From W2P13-069 sp051876105 (lineage in GTDB: Bacteria > Actinomycetota > Coriobacteriia > Coriobacteriales > QAMH01): 64,000 nucleotides of DNA. The notes under the pieces are model-generated. The model was not told the origin of the DNA and ran no database searches. It was given only the letters and a program-made list of their open reading frames with translations. Positions 45,912 to 53,333 of the stretch are shown here, piece after piece (position 1 is the stretch's first letter; every line of letters begins with the position of its first letter). Both the position numbers and the translations under genes were made by a program. The DNA is taken from the NCBI GenBank assembly GCA_051876105.1, contig JBJEHN010000073.1:6299-70298 (forward strand), in the 5' to 3' direction.

Positions 45912-46910
45912 CTAGCCGCCGATCTGGCTCATGCGGCGATCGGTGCCCTCGCGGTGGTGGTGGGCGTCGGGCTTGACGTTGAGGGCGGCGTAGAGGGCGT
46001 TGCGGACGTCGTCGTCGCTGCCCTGCAGGGCCGCCTTGACGTCGATCTCCTCGTCGCTGAACAGGCAGGGGCGGATCTTGCCGTCTGCCGTAAGGCGCAG
46101 GCGGTTGCACTGCGCGCAGAAGTGGTTGCTCACCGCGCTGATGAAGCCCACGGTGCCCTGGGCGCCCGGGAACCTCCAGTAGCGGGCGGGGCCGCCTCCG
46201 CCGGGGGCGTCCTCCTTGGAGAGGGGCTCAAGCGCGGGCAGACCCTCCGCGGCTGCCGCGTCGTCGATGATCTGGCGCAGCTCCTCACTGGGGATGGTGT
46301 CGTGGATGTCCCAGCCGGAGCCCGTGCCGCCGCTGCTCTCTCCCACGGGCATGTACTCGATGAAGCGCACGTGCAGCGGGCGGTCGAGCGACATCTTGGC
46401 GAACTCCAGGAAGTTCTGGTGCTCGCTGCGCACGGCCACAGCGTTGATCTTGACCGGGTCGAAGCCGTACTCCAGCGCGCAGTCGATGGCGGCGAAAACG
46501 TCCTCTATCTTGCCGAGGCGGGTTATCTCGCGGTACTTGTCCGCATCGAGGGTGTCGAGGCTGATGTTCACGCGGTCGAGCCCGGCGTCCTTGAGCTCGC
46601 GCGCCATGCGCGGCAGCAGAATGCCGTTGGTGGTGAGGCTCACGTCCTGGATGCCGGCGGCCTTGATGTCTGTGATGAGGCTCACGAGGCCCTTCTTCAC
46701 CAGGGGCTCGCCGCCGGTGAGGCGCACCTTCTTGATGCCCTCCTCGGCTGCGATGCGGGCCACGCGGGCGATCTCCTCGATGCGCAGCATCTCCTTGTGC
46801 GACTTCCACGCCACGCCCTCGGCCGGCATGCAGTAGATGCAGCGCAGATTGCAGCGGTCTGTCACAGAGATGCGCAGGTAGTCTATCTCTCTGCCAAGAT
46901 GGTCCTTCAC
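45912..46910 (-). CDS. moaA: GTP 3',8-cyclase (radical SAM)
   Basis: Opens molybdopterin synthesis from GTP. The N-terminal cluster C-N-L-R-C-I-Y-C (C20, C24, C27) binds SAM. A C-terminal C-A-Q-C-N-R-L-R-L and a later Cys hold the second cluster. At 332 aa the length is normal. It uses GTG 46910 with GGAGGAG six bases upstream. The end of the protein is D-A-H-H-H-R-E-G-T-D-R, close to the usual ending. Confidence 0.95.
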   Translation of the reverse strand: MKDHLGREIDYLRISVTDRCNLRCIYCMPAEGVAWKSHKEMLRIEEIARVARIAAEEGIKKVRLTGGEPLVKKGLVSLITDIKAAGIQDVSLTTNGILLPRMARELKDAGLDRVNISLDTLDADKYREITRLGKIEDVFAAIDCALEYGFDPVKINAVAVRSEHQNFLEFAKMSLDRPLHVRFIEYMPVGESSGGTGSGWDIHDTIPSEELRQIIDDAAAAEGLPALEPLSKEDAPGGGGPARYWRFPGAQGTVGFISAVSNHFCAQCNRLRLTADGKIRPCLFSDEEIDVKAALQGSDDDVRNALYAALNVKPDAHHHREGTDRRMSQIGG

Positions 46911-46961
46911 GGTCTCTCCTCCCTTGGTCCGGGGCCGATGATAGCGCCCCGGCGCATTACG

Positions 46962-47513
46962 TTAGAGCTTGGGGTCGCGGATGCCAGCGAGCTGGCAGAA
47001 GTAGCGGGCGACCTCCAGGTGGTCTTCCAGCCCGAAGACGGGCTTGCCTTCCGCGCACACCTGCTCGGCGAACGCGGGGTTGTCGGTGATGAGGGCGATG
47101 CGCTCCTCGGGGGCCAGCTTGAGGCCCTTGCCGTTGGCGACGCGGCTGAGCTCAACGGCGCCCTCCGCATCCACGCGGAAGCCCTCGACGATGACGAAGT
47201 CGACCTCGGCGCCGATCTGCGCGATGAGCTCGTCGCGCGTGACCTCCCCCTGGGGTGTCGAGCGAAAGATCGCGTACTGCATGGCGCTGGAGAGCACCAC
47301 GGGGTTGGCGCCGGCCTGGGCGTACTTCCAGGAGTCCTTGCCCTTCTGATCCACCGTCTCTGCCTTGTGGCCGTGGTGCTTGATGACGCCCACGCTGTAG
47401 CCCGCGGCGGTGAGTATCTCGACTACCTTGGTGAAAAACGTCGTCTTACCGGAGTTGGACCAGCCGGTGACGGTGATGACGGGCACACCCGCCGTTACGG
47501 GAGCTAGCTGCAT
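46962..47513 (-). CDS. mobB: Molybdopterin-guanine dinucleotide biosynthesis protein MobB
   Basis: A P-loop GTPase-like helper of Mo-cofactor nucleotide addition. Walker A is G-W-S-N-S-G-K-T-T at ~17-25; I-K-H-H-G-H-K and V-D-F-V-I-V-E-G-F-R follow, as in MobB. Total 183 aa. No mobA or moeA adjoins. It is the first gene of mobB-moaA-moaC-mog-RHH. The GGAGG before its ATG is unusually close (3 bases). Confidence 0.88.
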   Translation of the reverse strand: MQLAPVTAGVPVITVTGWSNSGKTTFFTKVVEILTAAGYSVGVIKHHGHKAETVDQKGKDSWKYAQAGANPVVLSSAMQYAIFRSTPQGEVTRDELIAQIGAEVDFVIVEGFRVDAEGAVELSRVANGKGLKLAPEERIALITDNPAFAEQVCAEGKPVFGLEDHLEVARYFCQLAGIRDPKL

Positions 47514-47627
47514 GGAGCCTCCATTTGGTGCAGTTTATTTGACGTTAAGGATACCCCATGCGCGCACTGAGCGCCCCCAGGGCTCCCCCTCCCCCGCCAA
47601 GGCGTTACCTCGCCCGCCAAAGGCGCT

Positions 47628-48545
47628 CTAGCTGCGCGGGGCGGCCTTCTCCCCAGATGCCTTGGGCCCGCTCAACTCGGAGACGAGGATAGCGGCGAAG
47701 ATGAGGGCAAACCCCAGCAGCAGCCGCGGTGTGAGCGCCTCGCCGAAGAAGGCCACGCTGAAGACCGTCCCGAAGACGCTCTCCAGGGCGAAGAGCAAGC
47801 TCACCTGGGCGGGTGGCACGTGGGTTTGGGCGAGGTTCTGCGCCGTGCTGGCATAGCAGCTGCCCAAGACGACGATGTAGGCCATCTGCAGCAGGAAGGC
47901 GGGCTCGGTGAACGCCTGCGGCTCGAAGGGGATGCCGAGCAGCAGGCCCGCGACGGCGGCGAAGGCCCCGCTGCTGAGCATCTGCACCACGGTGACGGCC
48001 ACCACGTCGTGCTGGCGGATGAGCAGGGCGATCGAGACGATCTCTGCGCCGTAGAGCACGGCCGAAAGCGCGCTCACGCCGTCCCCCCAGCTGACGCTCA
48101 GGTCGCCCTGCAGGGTCACGAGCGCCATGCCCGCAACGCACACGGCAGCAGCGAGGAGCTTGCGCGCACTGGGGCGGCGGCGGGCCACGAGCCACCAGAT
48201 GAAGGGCACGGTCACGCAGTAGCAAGCCGAGAGGAAGGCGTTCTTGGCGGGCGTCGTGCCGCTCAGGCCCCAGAACTGGCTGCCGTAGCCCAAGAAGCTG
48301 AAGAAGCCGATGACGATGCCGGCCTTGAGGAGCCCGGGGCTCATGGTGCGGCGCACCCGCGGGAGGAAGGCGAGCCCCAGCAGCGCGCCTGCCAGGGCAA
48401 AGCGCACGGCGATGACCCAGACGGGGTGCAGGGAGCCCACGGCGAACTTGGACACGACGAAGTTGCCGCCCCAGATGACGGTGGCGCTCACCAGCACCAA
48501 GCGGAAGAACCACTCGGGGCGCTCTGCGGGCTTGTCCTGTGCCAA
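47628..48545 (-). CDS. EamA-family (DMT superfamily) exporter
   Basis: A 305-aa protein with ten hydrophobic segments in two EamA repeats. It opens with W-G-G-N-F-V-V-S-K-F, typical of the family. The substrate is unknown (amino acids or metabolites in relatives). It begins with TTG at 48545; GGGGGCC lies upstream. It lies between mobB and tRNA-Gly without close coupling to either. Confidence 0.85.
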   Translation of the reverse strand: MAQDKPAERPEWFFRLVLVSATVIWGGNFVVSKFAVGSLHPVWVIAVRFALAGALLGLAFLPRVRRTMSPGLLKAGIVIGFFSFLGYGSQFWGLSGTTPAKNAFLSACYCVTVPFIWWLVARRRPSARKLLAAAVCVAGMALVTLQGDLSVSWGDGVSALSAVLYGAEIVSIALLIRQHDVVAVTVVQMLSSGAFAAVAGLLLGIPFEPQAFTEPAFLLQMAYIVVLGSCYASTAQNLAQTHVPPAQVSLLFALESVFGTVFSVAFFGEALTPRLLLGFALIFAAILVSELSGPKASGEKAAPRS

Positions 48546-48600
48546 GATAGGCCCCCAACATCAAAACAGGCCGCCACGAGGGCAGCCCGGTACAGTGCTA

Positions 48601-48675
<75 letters not shown>

Positions 48676-48801
48676 GCGTAGCGAGGTAGTCTAGCACAAC
48701 TTGGCCCCACACGCAGGCAGCGGCTGGTATCATCGGCCCCAAACGCACGCAGAAGCCGACCCCGGCTCACGCAGCCACCCGTACCAGAGAAGGAGCAGAG
48801 C

Positions 48802-49419
48802 ATGAAGGTTCTCATGATTAACGGAAGCCCCCGCGAAGGCGGCAACACCGCCTTGGCGCTGGCAGAGATGGCCAAGGTCTTGCAGGAGGAGGGCGCAGAG
48901 GTCGAGACCGTCCAGGTGGGCCGCGAGGCAGTCCGCGGCTGCGTGGCCTGCTACGGCTGCGGCAAGCTCGGCAAATGCGTCTACGACGACATGGTCAACG
49001 AACTGGCACCCAAGTTCGCCGAGGCAGACGGCCTGGTGGTGGGCTCGCCCGTCTACTATGCCAGCGCCAACGCCACCCTGAGCGCCCTGCTCGACCGCCT
49101 CTTCATGAGCACCAAGTTCGACAAGACCATGAAGGTGGGCGCGGCCGTGGCCGTGGCCCGCAGGGGCGGCATCACCGCCACCTTCGACCAGCTCAACAAG
49201 TACTTCTTCATCAGCGGCATGCCCGTGGCCAGCGGCCAGTACTGGAACGGCGTGCACGGCCGCATCCCCGGCGAGGCAGACCAGGACCTCGAGGGCATGC
49301 AGCAGATGCGCACCCTGGCACGCAACATGGCCTTCCTCATGAAGTCCATCGCCTTGGGCAAGGAGGCCTACGGCCTGCCCGAGCGCGAGGAGAGCATCCA
49401 CACCAACATGATCCGCTAA
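48802..49419 (+). CDS. NADPH-dependent FMN reductase-type flavoprotein
   Basis: A 205-aa flavodoxin-like protein: I-N-G-S-P-R-E-G-G-N-T for FMN phosphate, C-V-A-C-Y-G-C-G-K-L-G-K-C, and G-S-P-V-Y-Y-A-S-A-N-A-T. The close Cys group is seen in iron-sulfur flavoproteins and related NAD(P)H-quinone or nitro reductases. A precise substrate cannot be read. GAAGGAG lies before the ATG, and a strong terminator follows. Confidence 0.88.
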   Translation: MKVLMINGSPREGGNTALALAEMAKVLQEEGAEVETVQVGREAVRGCVACYGCGKLGKCVYDDMVNELAPKFAEADGLVVGSPVYYASANATLSALLDRLFMSTKFDKTMKVGAAVAVARRGGITATFDQLNKYFFISGMPVASGQYWNGVHGRIPGEADQDLEGMQQMRTLARNMAFLMKSIALGKEAYGLPEREESIHTNMIR

Positions 49420-49451
49420 GCCAGCGCAGGGTAGCGCAGGCCACAGCATGG

Positions 49452-49477
49452 AAAAGGCGCCCCGCGAGGCGCCTTTT
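49452..49477. terminator. Bidirectional terminator
   Basis: AAAAGGCGCC (49452-49461) and GGCGCCTTTT (49468-49477) are perfect complements with a 6-base loop. It closes the flavoprotein gene on the plus strand and tyrS/tRNA-Pro on the minus strand. Confidence 0.85.
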
Positions 49478-49487
49478 GCGTTTGAGG

Positions 49488-49564
49488 TGGTCGGGGTGAC
49501 AGGATTCGAACCTGCGACATCCTGCTCCCAAAGCAGGCGCGCTACCAGGCTGCGCCACACCCCG
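49488..49564 (-). tRNA. tRNA-Pro (TGG)
   Basis: Minus strand: acceptor CGGGGTG/CACCCCG, anticodon loop TTTGGGA with anticodon TGG, and T-arm GCAGG-TTCGAAT-CCTGT. The encoded CCA is 49490-49488. It lies 53 bp downstream of tyrS on the same strand. Confidence 0.95.
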
Positions 49565-49617
49565 ACGTGCGAGCGGGCCCCATGATACCCGATTGGAGGG
49601 GCCCTGGGGCAAGGTCT

Positions 49618-50832
49618 TTAGACCAGGCGGGCGAACTTGCGCTTGCCCACCTGCAGCACGGCGCCTGCCAGCTCCTGAGCGGGGACGTTGTAGGTCTTGG
49701 CGGCCAGGGCCTGTCCGTTGACCTTCACGCCGCCGCCGTCGATGAGCCTGCGGGCCTCGCCGTTGGTGCCGGCCAGCTTGCAGGCAACCAGCACGGGCGG
49801 CAGGAAGACCCCGCCCTTCTCCGCGTCGTCCACCAGCTCGATGGAGAACTCCTCGATGTCCTCGGGGGCCTCGTGCTCCTTGAAGAGCTTGTCGAAGGCC
49901 TCCTCGGCCGCCGCGGCGTCTTGCGCGGAGTGGTAGATGGTGACGAGCTCGCGGCCCAGCTGGCGCTTGACCTTGTTGGGGTGCAGCTCGCCGCTGGCCA
50001 GGCCGGCCTCGATGGCGTCGACCTCGGCAACAGGCATGGCGGTGGCCACGCGGAAGTACTTGACCATCAGCTCATCGGGGATGCTCATGACCTTGCCGAA
50101 CATGTCAGCCGGCTCGTCTGTGAGGCCGATGTAGTTGCCGTAGCTCTTGGACATCTTCTTCACGCCATCAGTACCCTCGAGCAGGGGCAGGGTGAGCGCC
50201 ACCTGGGGCTCCATGCCCAGCTTCTCCATGAGCTCGCGGCCCGCCAGCAGGTTGAAGAGCTGGTCGCTGCCGCCGATCTCCACGTCTGCCTTGATGACGA
50301 CGGAGTCGTAGGCCTGCATGACCGGGTAGAGGAACTCGTGCAGGGCGATGGGCAGGTGGTTGGTGTAGCGGTTGTTGAAGTCGTCGCGCTCGAGGATGCG
50401 GGCAACCGTGAAGTTGGAGAGGATGCTCAACAGCTTTGCCAGGTCAAGGCTGAGGATCCACTCGCTGTTGTGGCGGACGTCGGTCTTGGCGGGGTCGAGG
50501 ATCTTCATGGCCTGGTCCATATAGGTCTGGGCGTTGGCCTCGATCTGCTCCTTGGAGAGCTGGGGGCGGGTTGAGTTGCGCCCGCTGGGGTCGCCGATGA
50601 GGGCGGTGCCGTCGCCGATGATGAGGGTGACGCGATGGCCCAGGTCCTGGAACTGTCGCAGCTTGCGCAGGGGCACGGCGTGGCCGATGTGCAGGTCCGG
50701 GCTGGTGGGGTCGACGCCCAGCTTGATGTTGAGGGGCTCGCCGCGGTCCAGCTTCTCCTTCAGGCCGTCGAGGGGCTTTATCTCATGAACACCCGACTGG
50801 ATGATGTGGAGCTGTTCTTCTGTGGAAAGCAT
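49618..50832 (-). CDS. tyrS: Tyrosyl-tRNA synthetase
   Basis: A class I synthetase of 404 aa, of the TyrZ/TyrRS-2 type. It has H-I-G-H near residue 48 (P-D-L-H-I-G-H) and K-K-M-S-K-S near the middle. A C-terminal S4-like RNA-binding region (R-R-L-I-D-G-G-G-V-K-V-N-G) completes it. I start at ATG 50832 rather than 22 codons earlier. No T-box-like leader is seen; a terminator for upp lies just upstream. Confidence 0.96.
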   Translation of the reverse strand: MLSTEEQLHIIQSGVHEIKPLDGLKEKLDRGEPLNIKLGVDPTSPDLHIGHAVPLRKLRQFQDLGHRVTLIIGDGTALIGDPSGRNSTRPQLSKEQIEANAQTYMDQAMKILDPAKTDVRHNSEWILSLDLAKLLSILSNFTVARILERDDFNNRYTNHLPIALHEFLYPVMQAYDSVVIKADVEIGGSDQLFNLLAGRELMEKLGMEPQVALTLPLLEGTDGVKKMSKSYGNYIGLTDEPADMFGKVMSIPDELMVKYFRVATAMPVAEVDAIEAGLASGELHPNKVKRQLGRELVTIYHSAQDAAAAEEAFDKLFKEHEAPEDIEEFSIELVDDAEKGGVFLPPVLVACKLAGTNGEARRLIDGGGVKVNGQALAAKTYNVPAQELAGAVLQVGKRKFARLV

Positions 50833-50856
50833 AGGTGCCTGACCTTTCCGTGGAAA

Positions 50857-50892
50857 TGCGAAAACGTCCCGCGATGATACCACCACGGGACG
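50857..50892 (-). terminator. Terminator after upp
   Basis: Minus strand: CGTCCCG and CGGGACG (50892-50886 with 50871-50865) around a 14-base loop, then TTTTCGCATTT. It is 39 bases after the upp stop. Confidence 0.75.
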
Positions 50893-50931
50893 CTGCATGC
50901 CTACACGCTGGAGCCTGCCGGCTGCCGGGCG

Positions 50932-51561
50932 CTACTTGGTGCCGAAGATGCGGTCGCCCGCGTCGCCCAGGCCGGGGACGATGTAGGCGTCGTCGTTGAG
51001 GCACTCGTCGACGGCGGCGACGTAGATGTCGACGTCCGGATGGGCAGCCCGCACGGCCTCGATGCCCTGAGGTGCCGCCACGAGGTTCATGAGGCGGATG
51101 TTGGCGCAGCCGCGGGCCTTGAGGGCGCTGATGGCGTCGACGGCGCTGCCGCCCGTTGCGAGCATGGGGTCGACGACGATGACCTCGCCCTTCTCGATGC
51201 CCACGGGCATCTTGTAGTAGTACTCGACAGGCTGCTTGGTCTCCTCGTCGCGGTACATGCCGATGTGGCCCACGCGCGCTGTGGGAAGGAGGTTCTGCAG
51301 GCCGTCGACCAGCCCCAAGCCGGCACGCAGGATGGGGACGATGGTGATGGGAGTGTCCTCGAGCATGGGGAACTCGGCCTTGCAGATGGGCGTCTCGACC
51401 TCGACCATCTTGGTCTTGAGGTCGCGGAAGACCTCGTAGCCCATGAGCATGGAGATCTCTGTGAGCTGGTGGCGGAAGTCCATCGACGAGGTCTCCTTGC
51501 GGCGCATGCGAGACAGCTTGTCGGAGATCAGCGGGTGGTCGAACACGTGGACTTGGCTCAT
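50932..51561 (-). CDS. upp: Uracil phosphoribosyltransferase
   Basis: Salvages uracil to UMP. The 209-aa protein has the PRPP-binding stretch V-I-V-V-D-P-M-L-A-T-G-G-S-A and the uracil-binding end Y-I-V-P-G-L-G-D-A-G-D-R. Start at ATG 51561 with AAGGAAGG upstream. It is divergent from the permease, which would supply its substrate. Confidence 0.97.
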   Translation of the reverse strand: MSQVHVFDHPLISDKLSRMRRKETSSMDFRHQLTEISMLMGYEVFRDLKTKMVEVETPICKAEFPMLEDTPITIVPILRAGLGLVDGLQNLLPTARVGHIGMYRDEETKQPVEYYYKMPVGIEKGEVIVVDPMLATGGSAVDAISALKARGCANIRLMNLVAAPQGIEAVRAAHPDVDIYVAAVDECLNDDAYIVPGLGDAGDRIFGTK

Positions 51562-51702
51562 GGCAGACCCTTCCTTGTCTGTGCGGCGGCCGGCCCGGAA
51601 GCAAAGCGCGCGCTCCCTGTGCAACGACGCCACCATAGTTCATTTCCCTAAAGTATACTTGCGGCGGTTTTGCCTTGAAGCCTCAATCGCAAAGGAGATG
51701 GA
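51562..51702. promoter_or_regulatory. Divergent upp / uracil permease control region
   Basis: This 141-bp gap serves both salvage genes. A palindromic AGTATACT at about 51651-51658 can supply a TATACT -10 box to either strand. It has AT-rich flanks in otherwise GC-rich DNA. Neither -35 box is clear. No PyrR-type binding loop was recognised by eye. Confidence 0.35.
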
Positions 51703-53247
51703 ATGGCTACGTCACAAGAAGACCTCGTCCCCACCATGGGCGCTGAGGACAGCCCCGAGGCAATATACGACGCGCGCACGCTGGGGGCGCCCAAGATGGT
51801 GGTGTTCGGGTTCCAGCACATGTTCGCGATGTTCGGTGCCACGATCCTAGTGCCCATCCTCACCGGTCTCTCGGTCAGCGCGACGCTGCTCTTCGCCGGC
51901 TTGGGCACCCTGCTCTTCCATTTCCTGGCCAAGGGGCGCGTGCCTGCCTTCCTGGGCAGCTCCTTCGCCTTCATCGCAGGCTACGCCGCCATCGCCCCCA
52001 ACGGCGAGGCGGAGCTGCTGCCCTACGCCTGCTTCGGCGTGGCGTGTGCGGGCCTGCTCTACCTGGTGCTCAGCGCCTGCTTCAAGGCCTTCGGCACCGA
52101 GCGTGTCATGCGCTTCTTCCCGCCGCTGGTCACCGGCCCCATCGTCATCGCCATCGGCCTCACCCTGGCGCCCAGCGCCATCAACAACTGCTCCGCCAAC
52201 TGGCTCATGGCAGCTGTGGCCGTGGTGATCATCTTCATCTGCAACATCTGGGGCAAGGGCATGATCAAGATCATCCCCGTCCTCATGGGCGTGCTCGTCT
52301 CCTATGTGGCCGCGATGCTGCTCATCCCCACCTGCAGCCAGGTGGTCGACATCGCCGGCACCGCCACCTACTGCATGTTCGGCAACCCCAACCTGCAGCT
52401 CGTGAGCGTGGCCGCGCTCGAGGGCATCGCCACTGCCCCGTGGATCGGCCTGCCGGTGGCCTTTGACAACACGGTCTTCGGGCTGTTCGCCAACGGCTGC
52501 GACACCGGCCTGCTGATTACCGCCGTCATCACGATCATGCCGCTGGCCTTCGCCACCATGATCGAGCACATCGGCGACGTCTCCGCCATCAGCTCCACCT
52601 GCAACCGCAACTTCATCGCCAACCCCGGCCTGCACCGCACCCTGCTCGGCGACGGCCTGGCCACTATCCTGGCAAGCCTCTTCGGCGCGCCGGCCAACAC
52701 CACCTACGGCGAGAACACCGGCGTGCTCGCCCTCACCAAGGTCTACGACCCGCGCGTCGTACGCCTGGCGGCTTGCTTCGCCATCGTGTTCAGCTTCTGC
52801 CCCAAGTTCGCCGCAGTCATCGGCGCCATGCCCACCTGCGTCATCGGCGGCGTCTCCATGGTGCTCTACGGCATGATCTCTGCCGTGGGCGTGCGCAACC
52901 TGGTCGAGGCCCGCGTCGACTTCTCGCACACCCGCAACGTCCTCATCGCCGCCATCATCCTGGTCCTGGCGCTGGGCATCGCCTACAGTGCCGGCGGCGC
53001 CATCGCCTTCACCGTGGGCGGCGTGGCCATCAGCCTTTCCGGCCTGGCCGTGGGCTCCCTGGCGGGCATCATCCTCAACGCCGTCCTGCCTGTTGACGAC
53101 GACAAGCCCACGAACCCCCTCGAGGGCCCGAGCAAGGCCCTGCGCGAGCAGATGGACGACCTGGGCACCCCCGTTAGCGCAGACGACCCGGCCACCGAGC
53201 TCGTCAACGCCGAGCGCAAGGCCAAGGAGCAGCTCGAGCGGCAGTAG
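51703..53247 (+). CDS. uraA: Uracil/xanthine permease (NCS2/UraA family)
   Basis: A membrane H+-coupled nucleobase importer, 514 aa with about 14 segments. The family motif region E-H-I-G-D-V (TM8), N-T-T-Y-G-E-N-T-G-V (TM10) and F-Q-H-M-F-A-M-F-G-A-T-I in TM1 favour uracil over xanthine. Its divergent upp neighbour agrees. A charged C-terminal tail of ~55 residues is cytoplasmic. GGAGATGG lies close to the ATG. A strong terminator follows. Confidence 0.92.
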   Translation: MATSQEDLVPTMGAEDSPEAIYDARTLGAPKMVVFGFQHMFAMFGATILVPILTGLSVSATLLFAGLGTLLFHFLAKGRVPAFLGSSFAFIAGYAAIAPNGEAELLPYACFGVACAGLLYLVLSACFKAFGTERVMRFFPPLVTGPIVIAIGLTLAPSAINNCSANWLMAAVAVVIIFICNIWGKGMIKIIPVLMGVLVSYVAAMLLIPTCSQVVDIAGTATYCMFGNPNLQLVSVAALEGIATAPWIGLPVAFDNTVFGLFANGCDTGLLITAVITIMPLAFATMIEHIGDVSAISSTCNRNFIANPGLHRTLLGDGLATILASLFGAPANTTYGENTGVLALTKVYDPRVVRLAACFAIVFSFCPKFAAVIGAMPTCVIGGVSMVLYGMISAVGVRNLVEARVDFSHTRNVLIAAIILVLALGIAYSAGGAIAFTVGGVAISLSGLAVGSLAGIILNAVLPVDDDKPTNPLEGPSKALREQMDDLGTPVSADDPATELVNAERKAKEQLERQ

Positions 53248-53269
53248 CTGCCTCCCCCACAACAACGAG

Positions 53270-53305
53270 GGACGCCCCCGGCAGCAGCGCCGGGGGCGTC
53301 CTTTT
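53270..53305 (+). terminator. Terminator of the uracil permease gene
   Basis: A perfect 13-bp stem (53270-53282 with 53289-53301) with a 6-base loop is followed by TTTT. Confidence 0.85.
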
Positions 53306-53333
53306 CTCGTATCACAGTGTTCGGCGTCACGCC

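Noticed and set aside
49618..50860. T-box riboswitch upstream of tyrS
   Set aside because: Only ~30 bases separate the upp terminator from tyrS, too short for a T-box.
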